From Nocardioides terrae (GTDB lineage Bacteria; Actinomycetota; Actinomycetes; Propionibacteriales; Nocardioidaceae), in contig NZ_FOLB01000002.1 in the NCBI RefSeq assembly GCF_900112345.1, positions 1 to 64,000 of the forward strand: 64,000 nt of DNA, given 5' to 3'. Positions 25,607 to 34,680 of the stretch are shown piece after piece (positions within the stretch are counted from its first letter, which is position 1; every line of letters begins with the position of its first letter). The position numbers and the translations under genes are program-made. Below the pieces are notes generated by a model. It saw nothing but the letters and a program-made list of their open reading frames with translations. It ran no database searches and was not told the DNA's origin.

Positions 25607-26770
25607 GTGAACCCGACGACCCAGGCGTTCCTCGCGGCGCTCCTCGGGGCCGTCGTCGCCGGGGCCGCGATCATCGCCTGGCACGCCAGCGAGCGCCAGC
25701 AGCAGCGCGTGCCGGTCACGGCGCCCCCGGTCGTTCCGCCCGAGGTGGCCACCGTCCTCTCCGTCCTGCGCAGCAGCGCGGTGATCGTCGGCGACGACGA
25801 CGTCGTGGTGAAGGCCAGCGCGCCGGCGTACGCGCTCGGGTTGGTCAGGGGCAGCGCGCTGCTCTCCGCCGAGCTCGCCGACGTCGTCCGGCAGGTCCGC
25901 CGCGACGGGCAGATCCGGGAGACCGAGCTGGTCATGAGCCGGCCCGGCGTCCCGTCGCGCCACGTCACGGCGCGGATCGCCCCGCTCGGCTCCCGGCTCG
26001 TGCTCGCCCTCGTCGAGGACCGCACCCGCGAGCGGCGGGTGGAGGCGGTCCGGCGCGACTTCGTGGCCAACGTCAGCCACGAGCTCAAGACGCCGGTCGG
26101 CGCGATCCGAGTGCTGGCCGACGCGGTCGCGGAGGCCTCCGACGACCCGGTGGCGGTCAAGCGGTTCGCCGGGCGGATGCTGATCGAGAGCGACCGCCTC
26201 ACCCAGCTCGTCCAGCAGATCATCGAGCTCTCCCGGCTGCAGGGCGACGAGCCGCTCGAGGCCCCCGTCGCGGTCGACGTCGACGAGGTCGTCGCCGCGG
26301 CGATCGACGCGGTGGAGGTCGACGCGGAGGGCAAGGGGATCACCGTGGTCACCGGCGGCACCAAGGGCCTGCACGTCTTCGGCAACGAGGAGCAGGTCGC
26401 CGCTGCGGTCAGCAACCTCGTGTCCAACGCCGTCGCCTACTCCGACCCCTCCTCGAGCGTGTCGGTCACCGCGCGCGCCGAGAGCGGCGCCGTCGAGATC
26501 TCCGTCGTCGACCAGGGCATCGGCATCCCGCAGGACGAGCTCGACCGGATCTTCGAGCGGTTCTACCGCGTCGACCCGGCGCGGCACCGCTCCACGGGCG
26601 GCACGGGCCTCGGTCTCTCGATCGTGAAGCACGTCGCCGCGACGCATGGCGGCGAGGTCCGGGTCTGGTCCGTCGAGGGCCACGGCTCCACCTTCACCCT
26701 CACACTGCCCCAACACCTGCCCGCGGTCGATGACCGGCTGATGCCGACGCCGGGCCCGAAGAACGCATGA
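25607..26770 (+). CDS. senX3: Phosphate-sensing histidine kinase SenX3/PhoR
   Basis: A 387-residue sensor kinase. One membrane segment (residues 8-26) anchors it; a PAS-like region spans about 45-140; the H-box FVANVSHELKTPVGAI has the phosphorylated His158; the N-box is AVSNLVSNAVAYS and the G-boxes are DQGIGIP and GGTGLGLSIVKHV. Together with RegX3 it controls phosphate-starvation genes. The -10-like TAGGCT (25595-25600) lies 6 nt before the GTG, so the transcript is probably leaderless, and a PHO box lies upstream. Its stop codon overlaps the start of a 31-codon ORF (ATGA). Confidence 0.96.
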   Translation: MNPTTQAFLAALLGAVVAGAAIIAWHASERQQQRVPVTAPPVVPPEVATVLSVLRSSAVIVGDDDVVVKASAPAYALGLVRGSALLSAELADVVRQVRRDGQIRETELVMSRPGVPSRHVTARIAPLGSRLVLALVEDRTRERRVEAVRRDFVANVSHELKTPVGAIRVLADAVAEASDDPVAVKRFAGRMLIESDRLTQLVQQIIELSRLQGDEPLEAPVAVDVDEVVAAAIDAVEVDAEGKGITVVTGGTKGLHVFGNEEQVAAAVSNLVSNAVAYSDPSSSVSVTARAESGAVEISVVDQGIGIPQDELDRIFERFYRVDPARHRSTGGTGLGLSIVKHVAATHGGEVRVWSVEGHGSTFTLTLPQHLPAVDDRLMPTPGPKNA

Positions 26771-26862
26771 AGCAACGAGGAGGACCTCCCATGAGCACCC
26801 CACCAGGCTCGTCGCCCCGTCCCCGCTCCTCGAGCGGTCGAACCGTCGGAGGTCGCGCGTGA
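26767..26862 (+). CDS. Small coupled ORF (31 aa) bridging senX3 and regX3
   Basis: The ATG at 26767 overlaps the senX3 stop (ATGA), and the TGA at 26860-26862 overlaps the regX3 GTG (GTGA). The peptide is basic and rich in Pro, Ser, Arg and Gly. An in-frame ATG at 26791 has a strong GAGGAGG ribosome binding site six bases upstream and could give a 23-residue product. This double overlap is what is known for mycobacterial MIRU elements in the senX3-regX3 gap, where the ORF keeps translation coupled. I see no sequence relation to MIRU from memory; the function may be ribosome traffic rather than a peptide product. Confidence 0.6.
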   Translation: MKQRGGPPMSTPPGSSPRPRSSSGRTVGGRA

Positions 26863-27536
26863 CCCGCGTGCTCGTCGTCGAGGACGAGGAGAGCTACAGC
26901 GAGGCGCTGTCCTACATGCTCCGCAAGGAGGGGTTCGAGGTCGCGATCGCGGAGAACGGCACCGACGCGCTCAAGGAGTTCGACCGCAACGGCGCCGACA
27001 TCGTCCTGCTCGACCTGATGCTGCCCGGGATCCCCGGCACCGAGGTGTGCCGCCAGATCCGCTCCACCTCGTCGGTGCCCGTCATCATGGTGAGCGCGAA
27101 GGACGACGAGGTCGACAAGGTCGTCGGGCTCGAGCTCGGCGCCGACGACTACGTCACCAAGCCCTACTCCCCCCGCGAGCTGGTTGCGCGCATCCGCGCC
27201 GTCCTGCGCCGCGGCGCGGAGCCCGACCGGGCGCCGGCCACGCTGGAGGCCGGGCCGGTGCGGATGGACGTCGAGCGTCACGTCGTGACCGTCGACGGCC
27301 AGCAGCAGCGGCTGCCGCTGAAGGAGTTCGAGCTGCTGGAGATGTTCCTGCGCAACCCCGGCCGGGTGCTCACCCGCGGCCAGCTGATCGACCGGGTCTG
27401 GGGCAGTGACTACGTCGGCGACACCAAGACGCTCGACGTCCACGTCAAGCGGCTGCGCGCCAAGCTCGAGCCGGAGCCGAGCGAGCCGAAGTACCTCGTC
27501 ACGGTCCGGGGGCTGGGCTACAAGCTCGACCTCTGA
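26859..27536 (+). CDS. regX3: Phosphate response regulator RegX3/PhoP (OmpR family)
   Basis: A 225-residue response regulator. The receiver domain has the acidic pocket VEDEE, the phospho-acceptor Asp52 (VLLDLMLPG), VSAKDDE with the switch residue, and the Lys in YVTKPYSPREL. The C-terminal winged helix (about 125-225) has RVLTRGQLIDRVWG and TLDVHVKRLRAKLE for DNA recognition and VRGLGYKLD at the end. The GTG start at 26859 has CGGAGG seven bases upstream and overlaps the small ORF. It should bind the PHO box at 25528-25545. Confidence 0.97.
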   Translation: MTRVLVVEDEESYSEALSYMLRKEGFEVAIAENGTDALKEFDRNGADIVLLDLMLPGIPGTEVCRQIRSTSSVPVIMVSAKDDEVDKVVGLELGADDYVTKPYSPRELVARIRAVLRRGAEPDRAPATLEAGPVRMDVERHVVTVDGQQQRLPLKEFELLEMFLRNPGRVLTRGQLIDRVWGSDYVGDTKTLDVHVKRLRAKLEPEPSEPKYLVTVRGLGYKLDL

Positions 27537-27548
27537 CGGTCGGCCTGG

Positions 27549-28454
27549 TCAGCTCGCGGCCCGCCGACGGCTCCGGGTGATCGCGACGCCGAGCAGGGCG
27601 ACGACTCCGCCGACGTACGCCAGGGCCGGTGGCGTCTCGCTGAGGAAGACCCAGGCGAGGGCGATGGAGATGACAGGCACGACGTAGGTCGAGATGCCGA
27701 GTCGGGACGCCGAGATGTGCTGGAGCGCGTAGCCGTAGGTCGTGAAGGCGATGGCGGTCGGGAAGACGCCGAGGTAGGCCAGCCACCCGATCTCGGCGGC
27801 CGAGGCGTCCCGGAGGTCGCCGACCAGCTGGCCGATCCACGGCAGCGTGACGACCGCGCCGATCGAGCACGCCAGCCAGGTCAGGTGCACGGCGGCGAAG
27901 CGGGTGGCGATCGGCTTCTGCAGGATCAGCGAGACCGAGTACGCCGCCACGGGGATGAGGCAGAGCAGGACGCCCGCCACCGACCGGCCGCCGTCCGCGG
28001 AGTCGCTCGAGGCGAACCCGATGATCGCCACGCCGGCGAACGCCAGCGCCAGCCCGACCCCGAGCTGGGCGGTGAAGGCCTCACCGAGGAAGACCGCGGC
28101 GAGCACGGCGATCACGATCGGTGAGAGCTGCAGGATCATCGACGCGGTGCCGGCGTCCACCAGGCGCTCGCCCGCGTTGAGGGCGAGCATGTAGACGGCG
28201 TACCAGAGCACGCCGATCGCCGCGATCACCCGCCACTCGGCGCCGCTCGGACGCGGCAGCGGACGGCGGCGCAGGGCCACGACGGAGAGGCACGCGGCGC
28301 CCACGAGCATCCGGCCCAGCGCCATCGCGCCCGGGTGGAAGACGTCGGAGAGGTGTCGGATCGCGACGAACGCGCTCGCCCAGAGCACCAGGGTCGTCGA
28401 CACCGCGGCGACGGGGAGCCAGGTCTTGGTCAGGACGGTTTGATCGGTCGTCAT
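27549..28454 (-). CDS. EamA/DMT-family transporter
   Basis: A 301-residue membrane protein with ten predicted segments in two EamA repeats (TTLVLWASAFVAIRHLSDVF at the start of the first; VAGVLLCLIPVAAYSVSLIL at the start of the second). Such carriers export metabolites or amino acids; the substrate is unknown. I chose the ATG at 28454, the second in-frame candidate after a GTG at 28466. It sits between regX3 (convergent, 12 bp) and ybjN, and is an insertion into an otherwise conserved gene order. Confidence 0.87.
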   Translation of the reverse strand: MTTDQTVLTKTWLPVAAVSTTLVLWASAFVAIRHLSDVFHPGAMALGRMLVGAACLSVVALRRRPLPRPSGAEWRVIAAIGVLWYAVYMLALNAGERLVDAGTASMILQLSPIVIAVLAAVFLGEAFTAQLGVGLALAFAGVAIIGFASSDSADGGRSVAGVLLCLIPVAAYSVSLILQKPIATRFAAVHLTWLACSIGAVVTLPWIGQLVGDLRDASAAEIGWLAYLGVFPTAIAFTTYGYALQHISASRLGISTYVVPVISIALAWVFLSETPPALAYVGGVVALLGVAITRSRRRAAS

Positions 28455-28552
28455 GGTCGTCACCACAGAAGGCTAGGGAGCGCTCGTCGGCTGTGTCGCG
28501 CGGGTTTCGGTCACGGTGACGACGGAAGCGGCCAACATGCCCGAGACCGGGG

Positions 28553-29062
28553 TCAGCGCTCGAGCCAGCCGCGGAACGCCTCGAGGTTCTTCGTCGACTC
28601 CCCACGCAGGTTGCGCCACTCCCACTCCTTGCGGATCGAGGTCGCGAAGCCGAGCTCGAGAATGGTGTTGAACGACTCGTCGGCGTAGGTGAGGACCGAC
28701 CCGAGCAGCCGGTCGAGCTCGTCGGGCGTGACGACCTCGAGCGGGAGCCGCCCGTCGAGGTAGATGTCGCCGTGGTGGTCGAGGGCGAAGGCGACGCCGA
28801 AGAGGCGAAGGTTCTTCTCCAGCAGCCAGCGGTAGACGCCCTCGAAGTTCTCGTCGGGCCGCCGGCAGACGAAGGCGTGCACCCCGAGCGCGTGCCGCCC
28901 CACGTCGAGCCGCACGGGCGTCTGGAGCTTGCGCTCGCCGGGCAGGGCGAAGGAGAAGGTGGTCTCCCCCGTCTCCGCGGCGGCCTCGGTGAACTCGATC
29001 TCGGTGGCGCTGAGGTGTTCGCGGACGACGTCGGCCGGCGAGCCCGCGGCTGCACTCGTCAT
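28553..29062 (-). CDS. YbjN-domain protein
   Basis: A 169-residue protein of the YbjN/sensory-transduction-regulator family, which shares a fold with type III secretion chaperones. Core segments are [26 protein letters not shown] and [26 protein letters not shown]. Function in actinobacteria is not established, but the gene is a constant neighbour of mshA. Its ATG overlaps the mshA stop by ATGA, so it is translationally coupled to mycothiol synthesis. Confidence 0.88.
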   Translation of the reverse strand: MTSAAAGSPADVVREHLSATEIEFTEAAAETGETTFSFALPGERKLQTPVRLDVGRHALGVHAFVCRRPDENFEGVYRWLLEKNLRLFGVAFALDHHGDIYLDGRLPLEVVTPDELDRLLGSVLTYADESFNTILELGFATSIRKEWEWRNLRGESTKNLEAFRGWLER

Positions 29063-30318
29063 GCGGCGCCCTCGTGGAGCGCGAAGCGGGCGTGCTCGTA
29101 GACCTCGAGGGTGCGCCGGGCGGTCATCTCCCAGGAGAAGGCCCGCGCCTGCTCGAGCGCCCCGGCCTCGAGCGAGAGGCGGAGCTCGTCGTCGAGCAGG
29201 ACCCGCACCAGCGCGTCGGCCCAGCGCTCGGCTCCATGGCCGTCGACCAGCAGGCCGCTGTGGCCGTGCCGCACCGCGGTCGTCAACCCGCCGACCGCGG
29301 CAGCGACCACCGGCGTGCCGGTCGCCTGCGCCTCGATCGCGACCAGGCCGAAGGACTCGTTGTAGGACGGTACGGCGACCAGCGTCGCTGCGGCGTACCA
29401 CTGCGCGAGCTCGGCCTGGGAGACCGGCGGCACGAACCTGACCACGTCGCAGATGCCGAGCTCGGCGGCCAGGGCGGCGAGGGACTCGGGCCGGTCCAGC
29501 CCCGAGCCGGACGGTCCGCCGACGATCGGGACGACGAGCCGTCCGCGTAGCGCCGGCAGCCGGCGCAGCAGCACCGCCACGGCACGCAGCAGGACGTCGG
29601 GCGCCTTGAGCGGCTGGATGCGGCCGGCGAAGAGCAGCACGGCGGCGTCGCGGGAGAGTCCGAGCGCCGTGCGCGCCGCGGCCTTGTCGTAGGGGCGGAA
29701 CACGTCGAGGTCGACGCCCGGGTGAACGACCTGGACGCGACGCGGCTCGGCGCCGTAGAGGTCGATCAGCTGGCGTGCCTCGAGGTCGGTGTTGGCGACG
29801 AGGACGTCGGCTGCCTCGACCACCTGCTCCTCGCCGATCACCCGGGCGGCCGGCTCGGGGACGTCCCCGTCCGCGAGGGCGTCGTTCTTCACCTTCGCCA
29901 TCGTGTGCATCGAGTGCACCAGCGGCACGCCCCACCTGTCCCGGGCGAGCGCACCGACCTGGCCGGAGAGCCAGTAGTGGCTGTGCACCAGGTCGTAGTA
30001 GCCGAGCGGGTGGGCGGCCTCGGCCCGGAGCACCTCGCGGGCGAACGTGCACAGCTGCCCGGGCAGCTCCACCTTCGTGAGTCCCTCGAACGGGCCGGCG
30101 TGCACGTGGTGCACCCGTACGCCGTCGTACGGGTCGACGAGCTGCGGCAGGCGGGAGGCGGTGGCGCGGGTGAAGACGTCGACCGCGACGCCCTGGTGGG
30201 CGAGCCGCTTCGCGAGCTCGAGGACGTAGACGTTCATCCCGCCCGCGTCGCCCGTGCCGGGCTGGTCGAGCGGGGAGGTGTGCAGGCTGATCATCGCCAC
30301 ACGCCTGATCGGCTCCAC
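29059..30318 (-). CDS. mshA: D-inositol-3-phosphate glycosyltransferase, first step of mycothiol synthesis
   Basis: A 419-residue GT4-family enzyme that transfers GlcNAc from UDP-GlcNAc to inositol-3-phosphate. The N-terminal domain starts [20 protein letters not shown] and has [25 protein letters not shown] and [11 protein letters not shown] line the acceptor site; the C-terminal domain has [12 protein letters not shown] and the donor-binding motif [15 protein letters not shown]. The GTG at 30318 is preceded by AAGGAG at six bases; an upstream in-frame start at 30399 is not needed. It forms an operon with ybjN. Its presence predicts mycothiol as the cell's thiol buffer. Confidence 0.96.
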   Translation of the reverse strand: MEPIRRVAMISLHTSPLDQPGTGDAGGMNVYVLELAKRLAHQGVAVDVFTRATASRLPQLVDPYDGVRVHHVHAGPFEGLTKVELPGQLCTFAREVLRAEAAHPLGYYDLVHSHYWLSGQVGALARDRWGVPLVHSMHTMAKVKNDALADGDVPEPAARVIGEEQVVEAADVLVANTDLEARQLIDLYGAEPRRVQVVHPGVDLDVFRPYDKAAARTALGLSRDAAVLLFAGRIQPLKAPDVLLRAVAVLLRRLPALRGRLVVPIVGGPSGSGLDRPESLAALAAELGICDVVRFVPPVSQAELAQWYAAATLVAVPSYNESFGLVAIEAQATGTPVVAAAVGGLTTAVRHGHSGLLVDGHGAERWADALVRVLLDDELRLSLEAGALEQARAFSWEMTARRTLEVYEHARFALHEGAA

Positions 30319-30414
30319 GCGCGACTCCTTCTGATCGGTCCTGCCCGAGGCGGCAACCACTGAGGTACCCACTGCATTCCCGATCCCTGCGCGCGCCACC
30401 CGGGCGCAGGCGTA

Positions 30415-30450
30415 CGCCGGGCCGGTCGACGAGGCTCGACCGGCCCGGCG
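30415..30450 (-). terminator. Hairpin terminator of the beta-propeller gene
   Basis: A perfect 15-bp stem (CGCCGGGCCGGTCGA and its complement) with the 6-nt loop CGAGGC. It begins 13 bp beyond the stop of the gene at 30464, in that gene's direction, and precedes the mshA promoter region. Confidence 0.85.
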
Positions 30451-30463
30451 TTCTGGTGCGCTG

Positions 30464-31723
30464 CTACTTGCGGACCCGGAAGCCCTTGACCGCGTAGGCG
30501 CCGGCGCCCTTGGTGTTCACCGCTCGCACAAGCGCCTTGTAACGGCCCTTCCCCAGGCGCTTCGTCCGCAGGACGTAGGACCGGCGCGACGACGCCAGGT
30601 GCGCCGTCCGCACGACCTTGGCGCCCTTCTTCACGACCACGTCGTAGCGGAGGACGGGCGCGCCGCCGGTGCTGGCCGGAGCGGCCCAGGCGATCGTCCG
30701 CTTCTTGGCGCGGGCGCGGCCGGCGACGGCCAGGGAGCGCACCGACGACGGTGCCGTCACCACCGGGAGCGGGACGAGCGGGGCGTAGGTGTTGATCGCG
30801 TTGCCGGTGAAGTTGGCCACCGTCACGCTCCGGTCGGCGCCGACCCACACTCCCCAGGGGCCACCCAGCTGGCTGCTGCCGGCGGTCAGCACCCGACGCG
30901 GCGTGGCGTTCCCGTTCGCGCCGGCATCGAAGACGACGAGCTTCGCCCCGGAGTAGGAGGAGACGTAGACGTTCTCAGCACTGTCCACGGTGAGGGCGTA
31001 GGACTGGCCGAGGCTGGACGCGAGGCCACCGATCGTCCGCACGGGTGCGGCGTTGCCGTTGACGAGCTGCTCGTAGACGGTGACGTCCGCGGCACCCGCG
31101 TTGACGACGTAGAGCCGACCGCCAGGCGCGAACGCCAGACCGGCCGGGCTGCTGAGTCCCGTGGCCGCTCCGGCCAGGACGACGGTGGGCGCCACGTTCC
31201 CGCTGGCGGTCGGGCCGAACCTCTCGATGGAGTTGCCGGAGTAGTTCGCCACCGCGACGCTGCCGTCGGCCAGGACGGCGATGCCGAGCGGGCGCGACAG
31301 GCCGGTCGAGGCGCCCTGGATCGTCTTGACCGGTGCGACGTTGCCGTTCGCACCCGGGGCGAAGACAGTGATCGAGCTGGTGCCGTAGTTGGCGACGTAG
31401 AGGTAGCCGTTGGCGTCGACATCGGCGTCGTAGGGAGTCGAGATGCCCGTCGACGCTCCGCCGAGCGTGCGGATCGGCGCCGCGTTGCCGTTGGCGTCGG
31501 CGGCATAGACGGTGACGGTGCTGGTGGCGTTGTTGACGACGTACCACTCGCCGCCCGGGCCACGGGTGACGCCGGTCGGGAAGCTGAGGCCGGTCGAGGC
31601 GCCGGCGAGGACCCGCGTCGGTGCGGTACCGACCGTGTCGGCGTGGGCGATGCTGCACGACGTCGCAGGGACGGCGAGCGCGAGCGCCGCCACGAGTGCT
31701 GTGAGTCGAGTGATGATGCGCAT
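30464..31723 (-). CDS. Secreted NHL-type beta-propeller protein with C-terminal Fn3-like domain
   Basis: A 419-residue protein. Residues 1-29 are a signal peptide ([15 protein letters not shown], ending around AHA). About six repeats of 45 residues follow; each has the pattern T-V-Y-ANGN-APVRTI-GASTGLS-P-G-A-V-YVAN, which is one blade of an NHL/YncE-like propeller. From about residue 325 an Fn3-like domain ([25 protein letters not shown]) ends in a basic RVRK tail. It probably binds ligands at the cell surface; there is no catalytic motif. The ATG at 31723 has an AGGAGCAGG ribosome binding site. A hairpin ends the transcript. Confidence 0.8.
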   Translation of the reverse strand: MRIITRLTALVAALALAVPATSCSIAHADTVGTAPTRVLAGASTGLSFPTGVTRGPGGEWYVVNNATSTVTVYAADANGNAAPIRTLGGASTGISTPYDADVDANGYLYVANYGTSSITVFAPGANGNVAPVKTIQGASTGLSRPLGIAVLADGSVAVANYSGNSIERFGPTASGNVAPTVVLAGAATGLSSPAGLAFAPGGRLYVVNAGAADVTVYEQLVNGNAAPVRTIGGLASSLGQSYALTVDSAENVYVSSYSGAKLVVFDAGANGNATPRRVLTAGSSQLGGPWGVWVGADRSVTVANFTGNAINTYAPLVPLPVVTAPSSVRSLAVAGRARAKKRTIAWAAPASTGGAPVLRYDVVVKKGAKVVRTAHLASSRRSYVLRTKRLGKGRYKALVRAVNTKGAGAYAVKGFRVRK

Positions 31724-31820
31724 GTCCTGCTCCTGTCCGCGGGCCGTGTCAGGCCCGCACTGGCAGAGAGGAGCGGGGGCCCGTCGAGGGAGATACCGGG
31801 GCCGGGTGAAGAATGCCGTC

Positions 31821-32561
31821 ATGACGACAGCGGTGGTGACAGGCGCGAGCAGCGGCATCGGGGCGGCCACGGCTCGGCGGTTGGCCGGGGCCGGCTACCA
31901 CGTGTTCCTGGCCGCGCGGCGCCACGACCGGATCGAGGAGCTGGCGGCCGAGATCGGCGGTACGGCGGTCGCGACCGACGTGACCTCGGAGGAGTCGGTC
32001 GCCGCGCTGGCCGAGGCTGTGGGGCCGACGCTCGACGTGCTCGTCAACAACGCGGGTGGCGCCTTCGGCTCCTCGCCCGTCTCCGAGGCGGCGACCGAGG
32101 ACTGGCGGCGGATGTACGAGGTCAACGTGATCGGGCTGATGCAGGTGACCCGGGCGCTGCTGCCCGCCCTCGTCGCCAGCGGGGCCGGTGCCATCGTCAA
32201 CGTCGGGTCGACGGCCGGCCGCGTCGCCTACGAGGGCGGCGCGGGGTACACCGCGGCGAAGCACGGCACCAAGGTGGTCACCGAGACCCTCCGGTTGGAG
32301 CTGTTCGACCAGCCGGTCCGCGTCATGGAGATCGCGCCGGGCATGGTGAGGACCGACGAGTTCGCGCTCGTCCGCTTCGACGGCGACGCGGAGAAGGCGG
32401 CGGCGGTCTACCGGGGAGTCGCGGAGCCGCTGGTGGCCGAGGACATCGCCGACGCGGTCACGTGGATGGTCACCCGGCCGGCGCACGTCAACATCGACGA
32501 GCTCGTGATCAGGCCGCGGGCGCAGGCAGCGCAGCACAAGGTCCACCGGGTCACGGACTGA
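31821..32561 (+). CDS. Short-chain dehydrogenase/reductase
   Basis: A 246-residue classical SDR. The cofactor loop TGASSGIG is at 8-15, NNAGG near residue 75, the catalytic Ser in NVGSTAG and Tyr/Lys in YTAAK. ATDVTS after the second strand suggests NADP preference is not enforced (no Arg pair there beyond AARRHDR, whose Arg residues favour NADPH). It resembles the YdfG-like oxidoreductases acting on 3-hydroxy acids. The ATG at 31821 was chosen; a GTG at 31806 would add five residues. No operon partner. Confidence 0.9.
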   Translation: MTTAVVTGASSGIGAATARRLAGAGYHVFLAARRHDRIEELAAEIGGTAVATDVTSEESVAALAEAVGPTLDVLVNNAGGAFGSSPVSEAATEDWRRMYEVNVIGLMQVTRALLPALVASGAGAIVNVGSTAGRVAYEGGAGYTAAKHGTKVVTETLRLELFDQPVRVMEIAPGMVRTDEFALVRFDGDAEKAAAVYRGVAEPLVAEDIADAVTWMVTRPAHVNIDELVIRPRAQAAQHKVHRVTD

Positions 32562-32642
32562 TCCGGCGGGCGGGTCGAGACCTCCCTGGAAGGGGTCGCG
32601 AGGATTCCTCGGCACGCCGACAGCGGTGCCAGACTGCCGCAC

Positions 32643-33332
32643 ATGCAGACGATCGGACTCGTCGGCGGGATGAGCTGGGAGAGCAGCGCCGCCTACTACG
32701 AGGGTCTCAACAAGGGAGTTCAGCAGCGGCTCGGCGGTCTGCACTCCGCCAAGATCGCGATGGTCTCGGTCGACCTGGCCGAGCTCACCGAGCTGCAGGA
32801 GAAGGGCGACTGGGACGCGGTCGCGACCATCCTGAGCGAGGCGGCCCGCGGCGTGGCCGCTGCCGGCGCGGACTTCATCCTGCTCGGCACGACGACCTTC
32901 CACCTGGTCTACGACCAGGTCGCCGCGGCGGTCGACGTGCCCGTCCTGCACCTTGCGGACATCCTCGCCGACAAGTGCAAGGACATGGGCGTCACGACGG
33001 TCGGCTTCGTGGGCACGAAGTACACGATGGAGAACACCTTCTTCGCCGAGCGGATCGCCGACCACGGACTCGACGTGAACCTGCCCGACCCGCTCCACAT
33101 GGAGACGCTCGACTCGATCGTCTACGACGAGCTGGTCTTCCGGAAGATCAACCCGAGCTCGCGCAAGCGGCTGCTCACGATCGTCGACGAGCTGTGGGAC
33201 AGCGGCGTGAGCGCCGTGCTGCTCGGCTCCTCGGAGCTGTCGCTGCTCGTCCGGCCTGAGGACGTCGAGGTTCCGGTGCTCGACGTGATCACGGTGCACG
33301 TCGAGGCGGCGCTGGACCGGGCGCTCGCCTGA
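32643..33332 (+). CDS. Aspartate/glutamate racemase-family protein lacking both catalytic cysteines
   Basis: A 229-residue protein with the full family fold (MQTIGLVGGMSWESSAAYY at the start). In true racemases a Cys sits after the central strand (CNT) and another in GCTE near the C-terminus. Here the two places read LLGTTTFHLV and LLGSSELSLL, so Thr and Ser replace the Cys pair. The ligand pocket otherwise looks kept (VGGMSWESS, GTKYTMEN). It may bind a dicarboxylate without racemising it or use another chemistry. CAGACT 7 nt before the ATG suggests a leaderless mRNA. It is convergent with the M4 protease gene. Confidence 0.8.
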   Translation: MQTIGLVGGMSWESSAAYYEGLNKGVQQRLGGLHSAKIAMVSVDLAELTELQEKGDWDAVATILSEAARGVAAAGADFILLGTTTFHLVYDQVAAAVDVPVLHLADILADKCKDMGVTTVGFVGTKYTMENTFFAERIADHGLDVNLPDPLHMETLDSIVYDELVFRKINPSSRKRLLTIVDELWDSGVSAVLLGSSELSLLVRPEDVEVPVLDVITVHVEAALDRALA

Positions 33333-33366
33333 CGCCGGGGTCGGCAGAGCTTCTGACGACTCGGGG

Positions 33367-34653
33367 TCAGCGGAGGACGAGCTGGGCGATCCGGTGCAGG
33401 TCAGGGGTGAGGTGCTGCTCCGGAACGCGGCACTGCGCGCCGCACAGATCGAAGTCGTAGACGAACCGGTCCGCACCCGCCGTCCCACCGGAAAGGCTGG
33501 CGACGTCGACGCGGACCACGAGGTCCCGCAGCTCGCCGGCCCGCTCGTCGTCGCCGTCGAGGTCCACCACTCCCTCCTTGGTCAACCCGGCGAAGCCACC
33601 CGAGCGCTTGACCGCCACGGTGGTGCTGCTCGCACCCGGAGCCGGGCCGGCGCCTGACGAGGTCGACCCGTCGACCCCGACCTCCTTCCAGGCGCCGCTG
33701 ACGACCTCGGCGTGGTCACCGGCAGCGGCGACCGTGGCAGCTGCGAAGGCCGCGAAGTCGGCGTCGGCGCCGACGTGTCCGCCGGTCAGAGCGGCGTACC
33801 AGATCCGGCCGGCGCCGTCCCACGACGTGCCGCCGATCCCGGTCGCCGCGAGCTGGAAGGCGCGGTTGGGGATGCCCGAGTTGGTGTGCACGCCACCGTT
33901 GTCGTCGGCCGTGTCCACGTAGTCGTCCATGTGGCCGACCTGCGGGTCCTTGCCCAGTCGCGGGTCGTCGTAGGCCGTCCCCGGGTGTGCCATGTCGCGC
34001 AGTGCTCGGGCCTGCACGCCGGGCAGGAAGATCCCCTCACCGATCAGCCAGTCGGCCTCGTCGGCGCGCTGGCCGAGCAGGCGCTGCTTGAGGCAGCTGC
34101 CGAACACGTCCGACACCGACTCGTTGAGGGCCCCGGACTGGCCCTGGTAGGTCAGCCCCGCAGTCCTCTCCGTCACCGCGTGGGCGAACTCGTGGCCGAG
34201 CACGTCGACGGGCTTGGTGAACCGCCCGAAGATCTCCCCGTCACCGTCCCCGAAGACGAGCTGCGTCCCGTCCCAGAAGGCGTTGTCGTAGCCCTGCTCG
34301 TAGTGCACGCTCACGCTCACGCTCGCGCCCTGACCGTCGAAGGAGCTGCGGCCGAAGACCTCCGACCACAGCGCGAGCGTGGCCTCGATCCCGGACGCCG
34401 CCTCGTCGACGGCCGCGTCGCCCGACTCGGGGTCGCCCGCCGAGCGCACCACGTCGCCGGGGAGCGCAGCGGTGTTGGAGCAGGTGTGCACCACCCAGGC
34501 GGCGCCGCCGACCGCTCCCTGCGGCGCGGTCCGCGGGCCGGCGGCCCGGGCGGAACGCAGCTGCCGGTCGCGCTCCACCAGCGGCGGTGGCTGCAGCCGC
34601 TCGATGAGGTAGGGAGGGATGAACTGGCAGTGGTGGCGGTCCCGAGTGGTCAT
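33367..34653 (-). CDS. Protealysin-like M4 metallopeptidase fused to an emfourin-like inhibitor domain
   Basis: A 428-residue protein. Residues 1-50 form a short protealysin-type propeptide (HCQFIPPYLIERL) with no signal peptide. The thermolysin domain has zinc motif HEFAH in VLGHEFAHAVTERTAGL, the third ligand in GALNESVSDVFG, and the catalytic His region DNGGVHTNSGIPNRAF. The classic peptidase ends near residue 325 (GAWKEVGV). A Ser/Gly linker then leads to about 85 residues beginning VAVKRSGGFAGL and containing GADRFVYDFDL and PDLHRIAQLVL, the pattern of emfourin, the protealysin inhibitor. Protease and inhibitor in one chain suggests autoinhibition until cleavage. Secretion route is unclear. 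Confidence 0.82.
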   Translation of the reverse strand: MTTRDRHHCQFIPPYLIERLQPPPLVERDRQLRSARAAGPRTAPQGAVGGAAWVVHTCSNTAALPGDVVRSAGDPESGDAAVDEAASGIEATLALWSEVFGRSSFDGQGASVSVSVHYEQGYDNAFWDGTQLVFGDGDGEIFGRFTKPVDVLGHEFAHAVTERTAGLTYQGQSGALNESVSDVFGSCLKQRLLGQRADEADWLIGEGIFLPGVQARALRDMAHPGTAYDDPRLGKDPQVGHMDDYVDTADDNGGVHTNSGIPNRAFQLAATGIGGTSWDGAGRIWYAALTGGHVGADADFAAFAAATVAAAGDHAEVVSGAWKEVGVDGSTSSGAGPAPGASSTTVAVKRSGGFAGLTKEGVVDLDGDDERAGELRDLVVRVDVASLSGGTAGADRFVYDFDLCGAQCRVPEQHLTPDLHRIAQLVLR

Positions 34654-34680
34654 GGGTCAAGCATTGCTCGGACCACCGAC

